64,000 nt of DNA from the NCBI GenBank assembly GCA_016293615.1, contig JAEDDX010000003.1:23302-87301 (forward strand), read 5' to 3'. Below, one piece after another: positions 40,163-48,734 of the stretch (position 1 is its first letter; each line of letters opens with the position of its first letter). A model generated the notes under the pieces. That model was given only the letters and a program-made list of their open reading frames with translations. It searched no databases and had not been told where the DNA came from. The position numbers and the translations under genes were made by a program. This DNA comes from Acetatifactor sp. Its GTDB lineage: Bacteria; Bacillota; Clostridia; Lachnospirales; Lachnospiraceae.

Positions 40163-41205
40163 CTTCGGTTCTCCTCATATTCTTTCATAATCTCGTCGAT
40201 CAGCTCTCTGACGGGAACGATTCTGTCCACGCGGCCTGCATTGCTCCCCGCAAAGAAAAGCCCATCTTCCGGGTTGCCTTTGACAGCCTCGATCAGCGCC
40301 CTGCTGATACAGTACGGAATGGATGCATTCCTCGGACATGCCGTCAGGCATCCGCTGCATCGAAGCGGCGGAAAGGTTTCTCCCGCATCCAGCCTTTTTA
40401 ACAGCGGACTGTCGATTGCCCGCGCGGGCATTCCGACCGGGCTCTTGATGATCCGGATGTCTTCTTCCTTCGCATGTACGATCATCTGCTTAAATACATC
40501 TGACGCATCGCATTCATCGGTTGCAATAAAACGGGTCGCGATCTGCACGCCTGCCGCACCGAGACCGATCATCCGCGCCATATCTGCTCCGTCGAACACG
40601 CCGCCGGCAACAAACACAGGAATATCGCCTGCTTCCGCCAGCACATCCCGCAGGATCTCCTCGTTCGTCTTCGCCGTATGATCTTCCAGCTCTTCCGCCG
40701 AGAAGCCAAGATGTCCTCCTGCCCTGCTTCCCTCAATCACCAGAAAATCCGGAAGACAGTCATAGTGTTTCCTGTAATGTCGGATCAGCAGTCTGGCTGC
40801 CCGTCCGCTTGAGACAATGGGTGCACACAGGGTATCGCTTCCCCGGGTATACTCAGGGAGCGTAAGCGGCAGACCCGCGCCGGAGATGATTGCATCCGCG
40901 CCGGCTTCCACCGCACATCTGCAGGTCTCCTCATAGTGGGAAACTGCCGTCATGATATTGACCGCTACCAGGCCGTTGCCGCCTGCGATCTCCTTCGCCT
41001 TGTGAATCTCCCCGGCGAGCGCTTTCAGATTTGCCTTGACCGGATTGGTCAAAAACTCTCCATCGGCGTAACCGGCATTCACAGAGCTGATGGTTCCCAT
41101 TGCGCCGCAGCTCGCCACATGTCCCGCAAGCCCGGAGAGTGAGACGCCGACTCCCATGCCGCCCTGGATGATGGGCAGCCGTAATACTTTGGTTCTGATC
41201 TTCAT
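40159..41205 (-). CDS. Second FabK-like flavoprotein (nitronate monooxygenase family) with Cys-rich C-terminus
   Basis: 348 residues of the NMO/FabK FMN-dependent TIM-barrel family: PIIQGGMGVGVSLSGLAGHV (11-30), VIEGSRAGGHLGF and AAGVQIATRFIATDEC. It is longer than FabK and carries CSGCLTACPRNASIPYC near residue 290, four cysteines that could bind a metal or Fe-S centre. It is encoded between fabK and fabD with gaps of six bases and an overlap of four, so it is an integral part of the operon. Its reaction is not known; a redox step on acyl-ACP, or protection from alkyl nitronates, are both possible. Confidence 0.85.
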   Translation of the reverse strand: MKIRTKVLRLPIIQGGMGVGVSLSGLAGHVASCGAMGTISSVNAGYADGEFLTNPVKANLKALAGEIHKAKEIAGGNGLVAVNIMTAVSHYEETCRCAVEAGADAIISGAGLPLTLPEYTRGSDTLCAPIVSSGRAARLLIRHYRKHYDCLPDFLVIEGSRAGGHLGFSAEELEDHTAKTNEEILRDVLAEAGDIPVFVAGGVFDGADMARMIGLGAAGVQIATRFIATDECDASDVFKQMIVHAKEEDIRIIKSPVGMPARAIDSPLLKRLDAGETFPPLRCSGCLTACPRNASIPYCISRALIEAVKGNPEDGLFFAGSNAGRVDRIVPVRELIDEIMKEYEENRR

Positions 41206-41211
41206 ACTGCT

Positions 41212-42144
41212 CTATTCTCCTGCCTGAAGACGCGCAAGCACGGTGTCGCACTCAGCGCACATGTTTCGCAGAATCTCCTCGAGGCTTCTGATCTCATGAA
41301 TCTGTCCGACGACCTGGCCTGCCATCAGGGAACCTGTTTTGATATCTCCCTCGAAAACCGCCCTTCTCAGAGAACCGAGGGTAAATTTCTCGAGTTCCAT
41401 CTTGTCCGCGCCGGCTTTTTCCTGCTTGACATACTCTCTCGCCATGGCATTTTTCAGGATACGAACCGGGGTACCGGCAATTCGCCCGGTCACGATGGTA
41501 TCGTTATCCTTTGCCTTCAGGACTGCTTCCTTGTATGCCGGATGAATGGGGCACTCCTCAGAGGCAAGCAGACAGGTTCCGAGCTGTACGCCGATTGCGC
41601 CCAGACAAAATGCTGCCGCAAGCTGTCTGCCGTCTGCAATACCGCCCGCCGCAATGACGGGAATCGATACCGCATCCACGATCTGAGGTACCAGCGCCAT
41701 GGTCGTCATCTCACCGACATGCCCGCCGCTCTCGGTTCCTTCGGCAATGACCGCGTCCGCACCGAGGCTCTCCATCTTTTTTGCAAGCAGACTGCTCGAT
41801 ACCACCGGCATCACGAACAACCCGTTCTCCTTCCAGAAGGGCATATATTTTGCGGGCGATCCGGCTCCGGTCGTCACGATCTTCAAGCCTTCCTCCACGA
41901 TCATCTCTGCCATGGCAGGTGCATCCGGATTCATCAGCATCAGATTGACGCCAAACGGTTTGTCCGTCCGTTCCTTACATCTTCGTATCTCTGTCCGGAG
42001 CATCTCGGTATTCATGCCGCCTGCGCCGATCAGTCCGAGGCCGCCTGCATTGCTGACTGCAGCCGCAAACGCTCCGGTTGCGATGTTTGCCATTCCGCCC
42101 TGAATGCACGGATATTTGATGTTAAGCATTTTGTCCAGTCTCAT
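41212..42144 (-). CDS. fabK: Enoyl-ACP reductase II FabK
   Basis: FMN-dependent enoyl-ACP reductase that completes each elongation round. IKYPCIQGGMANIATGAFAA (9-28), GTESGGHVG and AIGVQLGTCLLASEECPIH agree with FabK. 310 residues. No FabI or FabL is in the operon, so this is the likely sole enoyl reductase, which predicts natural resistance to triclosan (family knowledge). It lies 11 bases after fabH. Confidence 0.93.
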   Translation of the reverse strand: MRLDKMLNIKYPCIQGGMANIATGAFAAAVSNAGGLGLIGAGGMNTEMLRTEIRRCKERTDKPFGVNLMLMNPDAPAMAEMIVEEGLKIVTTGAGSPAKYMPFWKENGLFVMPVVSSSLLAKKMESLGADAVIAEGTESGGHVGEMTTMALVPQIVDAVSIPVIAAGGIADGRQLAAAFCLGAIGVQLGTCLLASEECPIHPAYKEAVLKAKDNDTIVTGRIAGTPVRILKNAMAREYVKQEKAGADKMELEKFTLGSLRRAVFEGDIKTGSLMAGQVVGQIHEIRSLEEILRNMCAECDTVLARLQAGE

Positions 42145-42155
42145 GTTTTTCTCCT

Positions 42156-43091
42156 TTATAACTCAATCAGCGCACTGCTCCAGGTAAGTCCTGCGCCAAA
42201 GCCCACACAGATGATCCTGCTGCCGCCCTTCAGTCTTCCGGCCTTATTCAGGTCGTCGAGAGCCAGCGGAATACTCGCTGCGGAGGTATTGGCATAGGAA
42301 TCGATGTTGATAAAGAATTTATCCTCATATCCCCTGAACTTTCTCTGTACATGGCCAATGATGCGGGCGTTCGCCTGGTGACAGACCACAAGGTCTATGT
42401 CCTCCATTGTCAGATTTCTGTCTTGCAGAACCTCTGTAATGCCCTGTTCCATCGCAGACACGGCAAAGCGGAACACCTCACTGCCGTTCATCCGGATGTG
42501 CTGTTCTCCCAGACCGGGGCCGTGACAGCTCAGTGCCGAAACATCGCCTCTCGACCAGCTTTTTTGATAAAACTCATGGTCCGCGCTCTCCACGATGACT
42601 GCACCCGCACCGTCTCCGAACAGGATACAGGTGCTGCGGTCCGTATAATCAATGATGCGGGACAGCTGTTCCGCGCCTACCAGGAGCGCATATCTCTTCG
42701 GAAGCTGCGGCAGCAACGCTCTCGCCGTGCCCAGTCCAAACAAAAAACCGGTGCACGCCGCGCTGATGTCAAACGCCGTCACCTCCTCCGAAATGCCCAG
42801 TTGCTGCTGCACCATGCAGGCTGTGGAGGGAAACGCATAATCTGAAGTGGTACTGGCTGCCAGGATGAGCCCGATTTCCTCTTTTGAGATTCCGGCTGAT
42901 TCGATTGCCGCTCTTGCCGCCTCCACTGCCAGCGTAAGGCAGCTCTCCTCCTCACATTGAAACCTGCTGTGAATTCCGGTTCTGGTGACGATCCACTCAT
43001 CGCTTGTCTCCACGATACTGCTGAGTTCTTCGTTGCTTACGCTCTTTTTCGGCAAAGCCTTGCCGGTTGCTACGATTCTGATTCCCTTCAA
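42156..43091 (-). CDS. fabH: 3-oxoacyl-ACP synthase III FabH
   Basis: Starts fatty-acid synthesis by condensing acyl-CoA with malonyl-ACP. Catalytic Cys113 is in DISAACTGFLFGL, His in LVVCHQANARI (about 238) and Asn in DSYANTSAASIP (about 268). 311 residues. It lies 53 bases downstream of accA; a small GCCGCAG/CTGCGGC hairpin sits in the gap. Confidence 0.96.
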   Translation of the reverse strand: MKGIRIVATGKALPKKSVSNEELSSIVETSDEWIVTRTGIHSRFQCEEESCLTLAVEAARAAIESAGISKEEIGLILAASTTSDYAFPSTACMVQQQLGISEEVTAFDISAACTGFLFGLGTARALLPQLPKRYALLVGAEQLSRIIDYTDRSTCILFGDGAGAVIVESADHEFYQKSWSRGDVSALSCHGPGLGEQHIRMNGSEVFRFAVSAMEQGITEVLQDRNLTMEDIDLVVCHQANARIIGHVQRKFRGYEDKFFINIDSYANTSAASIPLALDDLNKAGRLKGGSRIICVGFGAGLTWSSALIEL

Positions 43092-43144
43092 TTCTTTCTT
43101 CCGCGCCTTTCCGCCGCAGGATTCACTGCGGCATATTCGAGGTA

Positions 43145-43936
43145 CTATTCTTTTGTCAGACTGTCGATCGTTCTGAATTTGTGATAACGGTTTGCGGCAA
43201 GAGACTCTCCGCTGAATTTTCCGAGCCGCTTGATCTGTGCCTGAAGCATTTTATCCATCGCAGGAAGCAGTCTCTTCCCCTCCGGCAGGATACCGTCGAT
43301 CAGGCCGTATGCCTTCAGCTCCTGCGCCGTGAGTTTCATCATCTCACACGCCTGCGGAGCCTTCTTCGCATCCTTCCAGAGAATGCTTGCGAATCCTTCG
43401 GGGGAAAGGATGGAATAGACGGCGTTCTCCAGCATCCAGACCGTGTCTGCCACGCCGAGTGCCAGCGCACCGCCGCTGCTCCCTTCACCCGTTACCACAG
43501 CGATCACAGGCACCTTCAAACTGCTCATGACTGCCAGACTTTCCGCGATGGCATTGCTCTGGCCGTTGCTCTCCGCCTCTTTTCCGGGATAAGCCCCCGG
43601 TGTGTCGATGAAGGTGATCACCGGCCTGTGAAACTTCTCTGCCTCCTTCATCAGCCGGACTGCCTTGCGAAAGCCCTCCGGAGAAGTCATTCCAAAATTG
43701 TATCGGATGTTTTCCTCTGTATTCTTCCCCTTGCGGTTTCCGATGACTGTCACCGGAATTCCGTGAAACAGGGCGATACCGCCTACGATTGCAGGGTCGT
43801 CCCTGTAAAGTCTGTCGCCGTGCAGTTCCACAAAATCCTCAAACAATGCATCCAAAAACTCCATCATGCCGGGGCGGCCGACTGCCCTCGCAGTCAGAAC
43901 CTTCTCATATGGAGTCAACTGTTTCTTTCCGCTCAT
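43145..43936 (-). CDS. accA: Acetyl-CoA carboxylase carboxyltransferase alpha subunit
   Basis: Forms the carboxyltransferase with AccD. Markers: RPGMMEFLDALFEDFVELHG, VTFIDTPGAYPGKEAESNGQ and EGSSGGALALGVAD. 263 residues, short compared with about 320 in E. coli, which is usual for clostridial AccA lacking the N-terminal extension. It follows accD by 21 bases. Confidence 0.95.
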   Translation of the reverse strand: MSGKKQLTPYEKVLTARAVGRPGMMEFLDALFEDFVELHGDRLYRDDPAIVGGIALFHGIPVTVIGNRKGKNTEENIRYNFGMTSPEGFRKAVRLMKEAEKFHRPVITFIDTPGAYPGKEAESNGQSNAIAESLAVMSSLKVPVIAVVTGEGSSGGALALGVADTVWMLENAVYSILSPEGFASILWKDAKKAPQACEMMKLTAQELKAYGLIDGILPEGKRLLPAMDKMLQAQIKRLGKFSGESLAANRYHKFRTIDSLTKE

Positions 43937-43957
43937 AGTGACTTTGTCCCCTCCGCG

Positions 43958-44806
43958 CTACGACTGCTTTCCATGCAGAACCAACAGTCTTTTGATGGTT
44001 TCTTTCATGCTCTTTCGCTCCACGATCATATCGATCATGCCATGCTCCAACAAAAACTCGGCATGCTGAAAGCCTTCCGGAAGTGTCTCCCCGATCGTCT
44101 GCTGAATGACTCTGGGCCCTGCAAAACAGATCAGAGCATCCGGCTCGGCTATGATAATATCTCCGAGGCTGGCGTAACTTGCACTCACCCCGCCGGTCGT
44201 CGGATTGGTCAGATAAGAGACAAACAAACCTCCGTCTTTCTGAAACCGTTCCACTGCCGCAGCAGTCTTTGCCATCTGCATCAGGGAAAACAGGCCCTCC
44301 TGCATTCTGGCACCGCCGCTTGCGCTGAAGAGGATCAGCGGCAGCTTCTTTTTCCCCGCATACTCAGTCAGACGCGCTATTTTTTCTCCCACGACAGTTC
44401 CCATACTGCCCATCAGGAACTGTCCGTTCAGGACTCCGACCGCCGCCCTGATGCCGCCGATTTTGCCGATACCGCCCACAAAAGCGTCCTCCTGTCCCGT
44501 CTTTTTCCGGTTGGCTGCAAGCTTTTTCGCATAGTCCGGAAAATGAAGCGGGTCTGCCGATGTCAAAGCCGCGTCCATCTCGCGGAAGCTTCCTTCATCA
44601 CACAAAAGCGTGATTCGATCCGCCGCCGGCATCGTCAGATAGCAGCCGCAGTCCTGACAGACCCATCCGGTCAGCTGAAGAACATCGGTCGGTATCCTGC
44701 GCTTACAGGAAGGGCACTCACATGCTTCACGAACACTGCTCCTTCGGATTTCGGCCAGAGAATTCAGTCTCTTTTTTCTCTGCCGGAAAATATCATCAAT
44801 GGTCAT
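43958..44806 (-). CDS. accD: Acetyl-CoA carboxylase carboxyltransferase beta subunit
   Basis: Contains the Zn ribbon C31-x2-C34 ... C50-x2-C53 (CPSCKRR, WVCQDC), then the crotonase-like core with SASGGARMQEG, YLTNPTTGGVSASYA and AGPRVIQQTIGETLPEGFQ. 282 residues. The start overlaps the accC end by 11 bases. Confidence 0.96.
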   Translation of the reverse strand: MTIDDIFRQRKKRLNSLAEIRRSSVREACECPSCKRRIPTDVLQLTGWVCQDCGCYLTMPAADRITLLCDEGSFREMDAALTSADPLHFPDYAKKLAANRKKTGQEDAFVGGIGKIGGIRAAVGVLNGQFLMGSMGTVVGEKIARLTEYAGKKKLPLILFSASGGARMQEGLFSLMQMAKTAAAVERFQKDGGLFVSYLTNPTTGGVSASYASLGDIIIAEPDALICFAGPRVIQQTIGETLPEGFQHAEFLLEHGMIDMIVERKSMKETIKRLLVLHGKQS

Positions 44807-46157
44807 ATTCGTTTCGTCCTTCCTCTAACCATTTCTGTATGGTCTCATGATTCGCCTCCCAGAAACCGGTGTTGTAGTTTCCTTTGATGAATGCCGGATG
44901 AAAGGTCAGAAGATGCATGAACTCGTAGTTTGTCTTCACGCCTTCAATGATGATCTCCTCCAGCGCCCTGCGCAGTCTCCGAATCGCTTCCAGTCTGGTT
45001 TTGCCGGTGACAATCACCTTCGCAATCATGGAATCATAATGCGGCGTGACCTGATATCCGCTGTAGATCGCGCTCTCCACCCTGACGCCGTACCCCGACG
45101 GAAAATGCAGGAAGGAGATCGTTCCGGGACTCTGCGCATTGATTCTGCACTCGATCGCATGCCGCCTGATGCAGATATCGTCCTGCGTCAGGTTCAGCTT
45201 CATGCCCGCCGCGATCCGAATCTGTTCCCTCACCAGATCGATTCCCGTGATCTCTTCTGTCACCGGATGCTCCACCTGAATTCTTGTATTCATCTCAATA
45301 AAATAGAACTGTCCTTCCTCATCCACGACAAATTCAATGGTTCCCGCGCTGTAATAGCCTGCAGCCTTAGCAGCCCTTACCGCCACATCGCCCATTTCTT
45401 TTCTGCGTTCGTCACTCAGGATGTTTGAAGGGGATTCCTCCAACAGCTTCTGATTGTTCCTCTGTATCGAACAGTCCCTCTCCCCCAGATAAATGGTATT
45501 TCCGGCCTTGTCAGCCAGAATCTGGAACTCGATATGATGAGGATTCACAATCAGCTTCTCCAGATACATATCATCATTGCCAAAGGCTGCCTTCGCCTCC
45601 GCTTTGGCTGTCCGGTAAGCATTTTTCAGTTCTTCTTTGGAAAAAGCCTTGCGCATTCCTTTTCCTCCGCCTCCGGCGCAGGCTTTGATCAGCACCGGAT
45701 AACCGATTTCCTCTGCCAGGGCTTCCGCCTCTTCTTCGCTTTGCAGCAGTTCCGCGGAGCCGGGCACTACCGGCACCCGATGCTCCATCATCAGTTTTCT
45801 TGCCGCCTGCTTATCCCCCATCCCGGCGATGATGTCTGCGGACGGACCTATGAAGGTAATGTGGTTCTCCTCGCATTTTCTGACAAATTCAGCGTTTTCT
45901 GACAAAAATCCGTACCCGGGATGAATGGCGTCACATTGCATCAAAAGGGCCGTCTCGATGATCACATCCTGCCGCAAATAGCTTTCGGATGCCTTTGCCG
46001 GACCGATGCAGACGGCATGTGTGGCCGTCATGACGGGCAGGGTATCCTTGTCTGCCTCGGAATAAACCACAACCGTCTCAATATCCATTTCCCTGCAGCA
46101 GCGAATGATGCGCAGCGCTATCTCTCCGCGGTTCGCAATCAAAATACGTTTGAACAT
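44796..46157 (-). CDS. accC: Biotin carboxylase
   Basis: ATP-grasp enzyme that carboxylates biotin on AccB. Markers: ILIANRGEIALRIIRCCRE (6-24), ACAGGGGKGMRKA, ERDCSIQRNNQKLLEESPS and IEMNTRIQVEHPVTEEITG. 453 residues, full length. Start ATG with GGAG eight bases before. It lies 11 bases downstream of accB. Confidence 0.97.
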   Translation of the reverse strand: MFKRILIANRGEIALRIIRCCREMDIETVVVYSEADKDTLPVMTATHAVCIGPAKASESYLRQDVIIETALLMQCDAIHPGYGFLSENAEFVRKCEENHITFIGPSADIIAGMGDKQAARKLMMEHRVPVVPGSAELLQSEEEAEALAEEIGYPVLIKACAGGGGKGMRKAFSKEELKNAYRTAKAEAKAAFGNDDMYLEKLIVNPHHIEFQILADKAGNTIYLGERDCSIQRNNQKLLEESPSNILSDERRKEMGDVAVRAAKAAGYYSAGTIEFVVDEEGQFYFIEMNTRIQVEHPVTEEITGIDLVREQIRIAAGMKLNLTQDDICIRRHAIECRINAQSPGTISFLHFPSGYGVRVESAIYSGYQVTPHYDSMIAKVIVTGKTRLEAIRRLRRALEEIIIEGVKTNYEFMHLLTFHPAFIKGNYNTGFWEANHETIQKWLEEGRNEYDH

Positions 46158-46168
46158 CGCAAATGCTC

Positions 46169-46597
46169 CTACTCCAAAACAATCAATATCTGACCATACT
46201 CAACCATATCTCCGTCCGCTGCCTTGATCTCCTTCACAATGCCGTCACGGTCTGATCTGACCTCATTCATCAGCTTCATCGCCTCGATGATACCGATGAC
46301 ATCTCCCTTGTGAATCTGCCTGCCAACCTCAGCATAGGGCGCATCCCCGGGGGAGGGTGCCTGATAAAAGGTGCCGACCAGAGGCGCTTTGATCACATTC
46401 TGCCCGGCTTCCTTTTCGGTTTTTGCATGTTCCGCAGATGCCGCAGGAGTCTCCTGACAAGGAGACTGGGAGCTTGTCTGCACGCCGGAAACTGCCTTCT
46501 TCAGGCAAAACCGCACTCCCTGCATTTCAAGCTCCATCTCACCTGCGGTTGAGTTCTCAAATCTGTTCCACAGATCATAAATCTGACTCAAATCCAT
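46169..46597 (-). CDS. accB: Biotin carboxyl carrier protein of acetyl-CoA carboxylase
   Basis: The C-terminal biotinyl domain has EAMKLMNEV with the biotinylated Lys108. The N-terminal part is a short helix, and the middle is a Ser/Ala/Glu-rich linker (about 40-66). 142 residues from the ATG at 46595-46597, which follows GGGAGAAGGA; an upstream extension overlaps acpP and is rejected. It lies 31 bases after acpP. Confidence 0.95.
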   Translation of the reverse strand: MDLSQIYDLWNRFENSTAGEMELEMQGVRFCLKKAVSGVQTSSQSPCQETPAASAEHAKTEKEAGQNVIKAPLVGTFYQAPSPGDAPYAEVGRQIHKGDVIGIIEAMKLMNEVRSDRDGIVKEIKAADGDMVEYGQILIVLE

Positions 46598-46628
46598 ATT
46601 CCTTCTCCCAACAGAACCGTTCTGTCTG

Positions 46629-46859
46629 TTATGCCACCTTGCTGTCAATATAGTCTACGATGTTCTTAACCGTAACAAATCCGTGCAGATCCTCTTCATC
46701 AATAGTCAGACCGTAAGCCTCCTCGAGTGCCATGCTAAGCTCCATGGCATCCAGAGAATCGATTCCAAGGTCATCCTTTAAGCTGGCCTCCATCACAATC
46801 TTGTCTCCATCGCAGTTGATCGTATCCATGATGATCTCTTTTACTTTTTCAAATGACAT
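46629..46859 (-). CDS. acpP: Acyl carrier protein
   Basis: Carries the growing acyl chain. The phosphopantetheine Ser35 is in LGIDSLDAMEL; the protein is 76 residues, acidic and helical. The start has AAAAGGAG upstream. First gene of the fatty-acid operon and so the most highly expressed, directly behind the consensus promoter and the twin operator-like sites. Confidence 0.97.
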   Translation of the reverse strand: MSFEKVKEIIMDTINCDGDKIVMEASLKDDLGIDSLDAMELSMALEEAYGLTIDEEDLHGFVTVKNIVDYIDSKVA

Positions 46860-46880
46860 AGCCTTAATCTCCTTTTAATT

Positions 46881-46906
46881 ATTTAGTTAAATTTATTTAG
46901 GTAAAT
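46881..46906 (-). promoter_or_regulatory. Twin ATTTA-NN-TAAAT sites, candidate operator of the fatty-acid operon
   Basis: ATTTAGTTAAAT (46881-46892) and ATTTAGGTAAAT (46895-46906) are two 5-2-5 inverted repeats spaced 14 bases apart. They lie between the expected transcription start (about 46917) and acpP, where a bound repressor would block elongation or initiation. The operon's MarR protein is the natural candidate. Confidence 0.6.
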
Positions 46907-46923
46907 ATATTGTACAATTTGAG

Positions 46924-46952
46924 ATTATATACAGAAGGATCCTGTTTGTCAA
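46924..46952 (-). promoter_or_regulatory. Promoter of the fatty-acid operon
   Basis: Perfect consensus on the minus strand: TTGACA (46947-46952), 17 bases, TATAAT (46924-46929). Confidence 0.92.
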
Positions 46953-46974
46953 TTGTTTTTTCGGAGATGTTTTG

Positions 46975-47003
46975 TTGACACACCTTTCCCGGTGCGCTAT
47001 TCT
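46975..47003 (+). promoter_or_regulatory. Promoter of the NSS transporter gene
   Basis: TTGACA (46975-46980), 17-base spacer, TATTCT (46998-47003). Divergent from the fatty-acid promoter, the -35 boxes 22 bases apart. Confidence 0.8.
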
Positions 47004-47038
47004 GAATGAGATAGTTTAGAAAAGAAATGGAGAATACA

Positions 47039-48379
47039 ATGGAAAGAGAACGACTGGGCAGCCGCATCGGATTCATCCTCCTGAGTGCCGGATGCGCGAT
47101 TGGCTGCGGAAATGTTTGGAAGTTCCCCTGGATAGTCGGTCAGAACGGCGGAGGAGCTTTTTTACTGGTATACTTTATCTGTTTGCTGTTTTTGGGTGTC
47201 CCCGTTATGACAATGGAATTTGCCATCGGCCGTGCGGCACAGGCAAGTCCCATCAGAATGTATCAGAAATTGGAGAAGCCGGGACAGAAATGGCACATAC
47301 ACGGTATCTGGGCCTATCTGGGAAACCTGTGTCTGATGGCCTTCTACACGGTAGTAACCGGCTGGATGATCTGCTATTTCATCCGTTTTCTGATCGGCAG
47401 GACAACGGACCTCTCCTTTGCGGGAATGATTGCCGATCCGAAGATCAACGTATTTTACCTTGCCGTAGCTGTTTTGGTCGGCTTCGGAATTCTGACCTTC
47501 CATCTGCAGGGCGGGCTGGAACGCGTCACAAAATACATGATGCTTCTTCTGCTGATTCTGATGGCAGTGCTTGCCGTCAAGAGCGGGACCTATGAAGGTG
47601 CGGCTGAAGGGTATCGTTTCTACCTGATTCCGGATTTCCGCAAAATCAACGCAAGCGTTATCGTGGCTGCCATGAACCAGGCATTCTTTACACTTTCTGT
47701 AGGAATCGGTTCCATGGCAATCTTTGGCAGCTATATCGGGAAGGAACGCAGTCTGCTGGGCGAAAGCGTCAATGTCATCCTTCTGGACTGCTTCGTGGCA
47801 ATTGTCGCCGGTCTGATCATCTTCCCCTCCTGTTATGCCTTCGGGCTGGAGGTCGGTGCAGGACCTTCCCTGTTATTTGATACCATGGCAACCGTTTTCA
47901 TTCATATGAAAGGCGGACGCATCTGGGGAAGCCTGTTCTTCCTGTTCATGGTCTTCGCAGCCCTCTCCACCGAACTGGCTGTATGTGAGAACATCTTAGC
48001 CTGCACCCGCGAGATCACCGGCTGGTCCAGAAAGAAAGGATGCCTCGTGTGCGCCATCGCAGTCTTTCTGCCGGCACTAACCACCGCTCTCGGTTTCAGC
48101 TTGCTTTCCTTCCATCCCTTCGGTCCGGATTCCACCTGGCTAGACTTCTGGGATTTCCTGGTCAGCACAAATCTCCTTCCGTTGGGCGCACTGATTATCA
48201 CACTGTTCTGTACCGGCAAACGCTTCGGCTGGGGCTTTGACAACCTGATGAAAGAAGCAAACGAAGGAAGCGGCATGAAGGTGCGTCCCTGGATGCGTCC
48301 TGTCTTTGCTTATCTCGTCCCTGTCTGCATCATAGCAATCTACATCATCGGAATCATAAACTTCCCTTGGAAAGGATAA
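47039..48379 (+). CDS. Neurotransmitter:sodium symporter family amino-acid transporter
   Basis: SLC6/LeuT-type sodium-coupled importer. The TM1 signature GSRIGFILLSAGCAIGCGNV and WKFPWIVGQNGGGAFLLVY (about 6-44) are diagnostic; the bacterial 11-12 TM architecture fits 446 residues. Substrate is probably an amino acid (tryptophan or another hydrophobic one in relatives), not decidable here. I choose the second ATG (47039), which has GGAG six bases upstream, over the one four codons earlier. Confidence 0.92.
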   Translation: MERERLGSRIGFILLSAGCAIGCGNVWKFPWIVGQNGGGAFLLVYFICLLFLGVPVMTMEFAIGRAAQASPIRMYQKLEKPGQKWHIHGIWAYLGNLCLMAFYTVVTGWMICYFIRFLIGRTTDLSFAGMIADPKINVFYLAVAVLVGFGILTFHLQGGLERVTKYMMLLLLILMAVLAVKSGTYEGAAEGYRFYLIPDFRKINASVIVAAMNQAFFTLSVGIGSMAIFGSYIGKERSLLGESVNVILLDCFVAIVAGLIIFPSCYAFGLEVGAGPSLLFDTMATVFIHMKGGRIWGSLFFLFMVFAALSTELAVCENILACTREITGWSRKKGCLVCAIAVFLPALTTALGFSLLSFHPFGPDSTWLDFWDFLVSTNLLPLGALIITLFCTGKRFGWGFDNLMKEANEGSGMKVRPWMRPVFAYLVPVCIIAIYIIGIINFPWKG

Positions 48380-48419
48380 GAACCTTCCTGTCGGACGAAA
48401 AACATGCAGACCTTTGACC

Positions 48420-48451
48420 AAAAAAAGAAAGCAGGTATCGCATCCTGCTTC
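48420..48451 (-). terminator. Second terminator after tRNA-Val
   Basis: Minus strand GAAGCAGG ... CCTGCTTTC stem followed by TTTTTTT. Backs up the terminator at 48457-48488. Confidence 0.75.
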
Positions 48452-48456
48452 CCAAC

Positions 48457-48488
48457 AAAAAAGAAAGCGGGCCAGTAGGCCTGCTTTC
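48457..48488 (-). terminator. First terminator after tRNA-Val
   Basis: Minus strand GAAAGC-AGGCC-TACT-GGCCC-GCTTTC stem followed by TTTTTT. Confidence 0.85.
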
Positions 48489-48524
48489 CTGTTTTATATA
48501 TGTATCTCTAAAACCATATTGCAA

Positions 48525-48598
48525 TGGAAGCAATGGGGCTCGAACCCATGACCTCTCGCGTGTGAGGCGAACGCTCATCCCGGCTGAGCTATGCTTCC
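48525..48598 (-). tRNA. tRNA-Val (anticodon CAC)
   Basis: Full cloverleaf on the minus strand: acceptor GGAAGCA / TGCTTCC, T8-A9, D arm GCTC..GAGC, anticodon stem TTCGC / GCGAG with loop CTCACAC (anticodon CAC, reads GUG), T arm ATGGG-TTCGAGC-CCCAT, discriminator A. The 3' CCA is not encoded. 74 bases. Confidence 0.96.
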
Positions 48599-48606
48599 AT
48601 GCTTTC

Positions 48607-48634
48607 ATTATAGCACCTGGTACCAAAAATGCAA
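48607..48634 (-). promoter_or_regulatory. Promoter of the tRNA-Val gene
   Basis: Minus strand TTGCAT (48629-48634), 16-base spacer, TATAAT (48607-48612), ending eight bases from the mature 5' end. Confidence 0.7.
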
Positions 48635-48734
48635 GAGCATCTTTTCGACAGACCGCATAGCAAAGGTTCGCGCCGAATAACCACAGCCTTTTGCGGCTCC
48701 GGATGCATCCGGACTTTTACTGTTCTTACTGCCT

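Noticed and set aside
43181..44887. 568-codon plus-strand frame opposite accA and accD
   Set aside because: Antisense shadow of well-supported genes; His/Cys/Arg-rich composition typical of reverse-frame reading.
48600..48734. Further tRNA or rRNA genes near tRNA-Val
   Set aside because: Only the tRNA promoter is visible; no second cloverleaf could be folded by eye.
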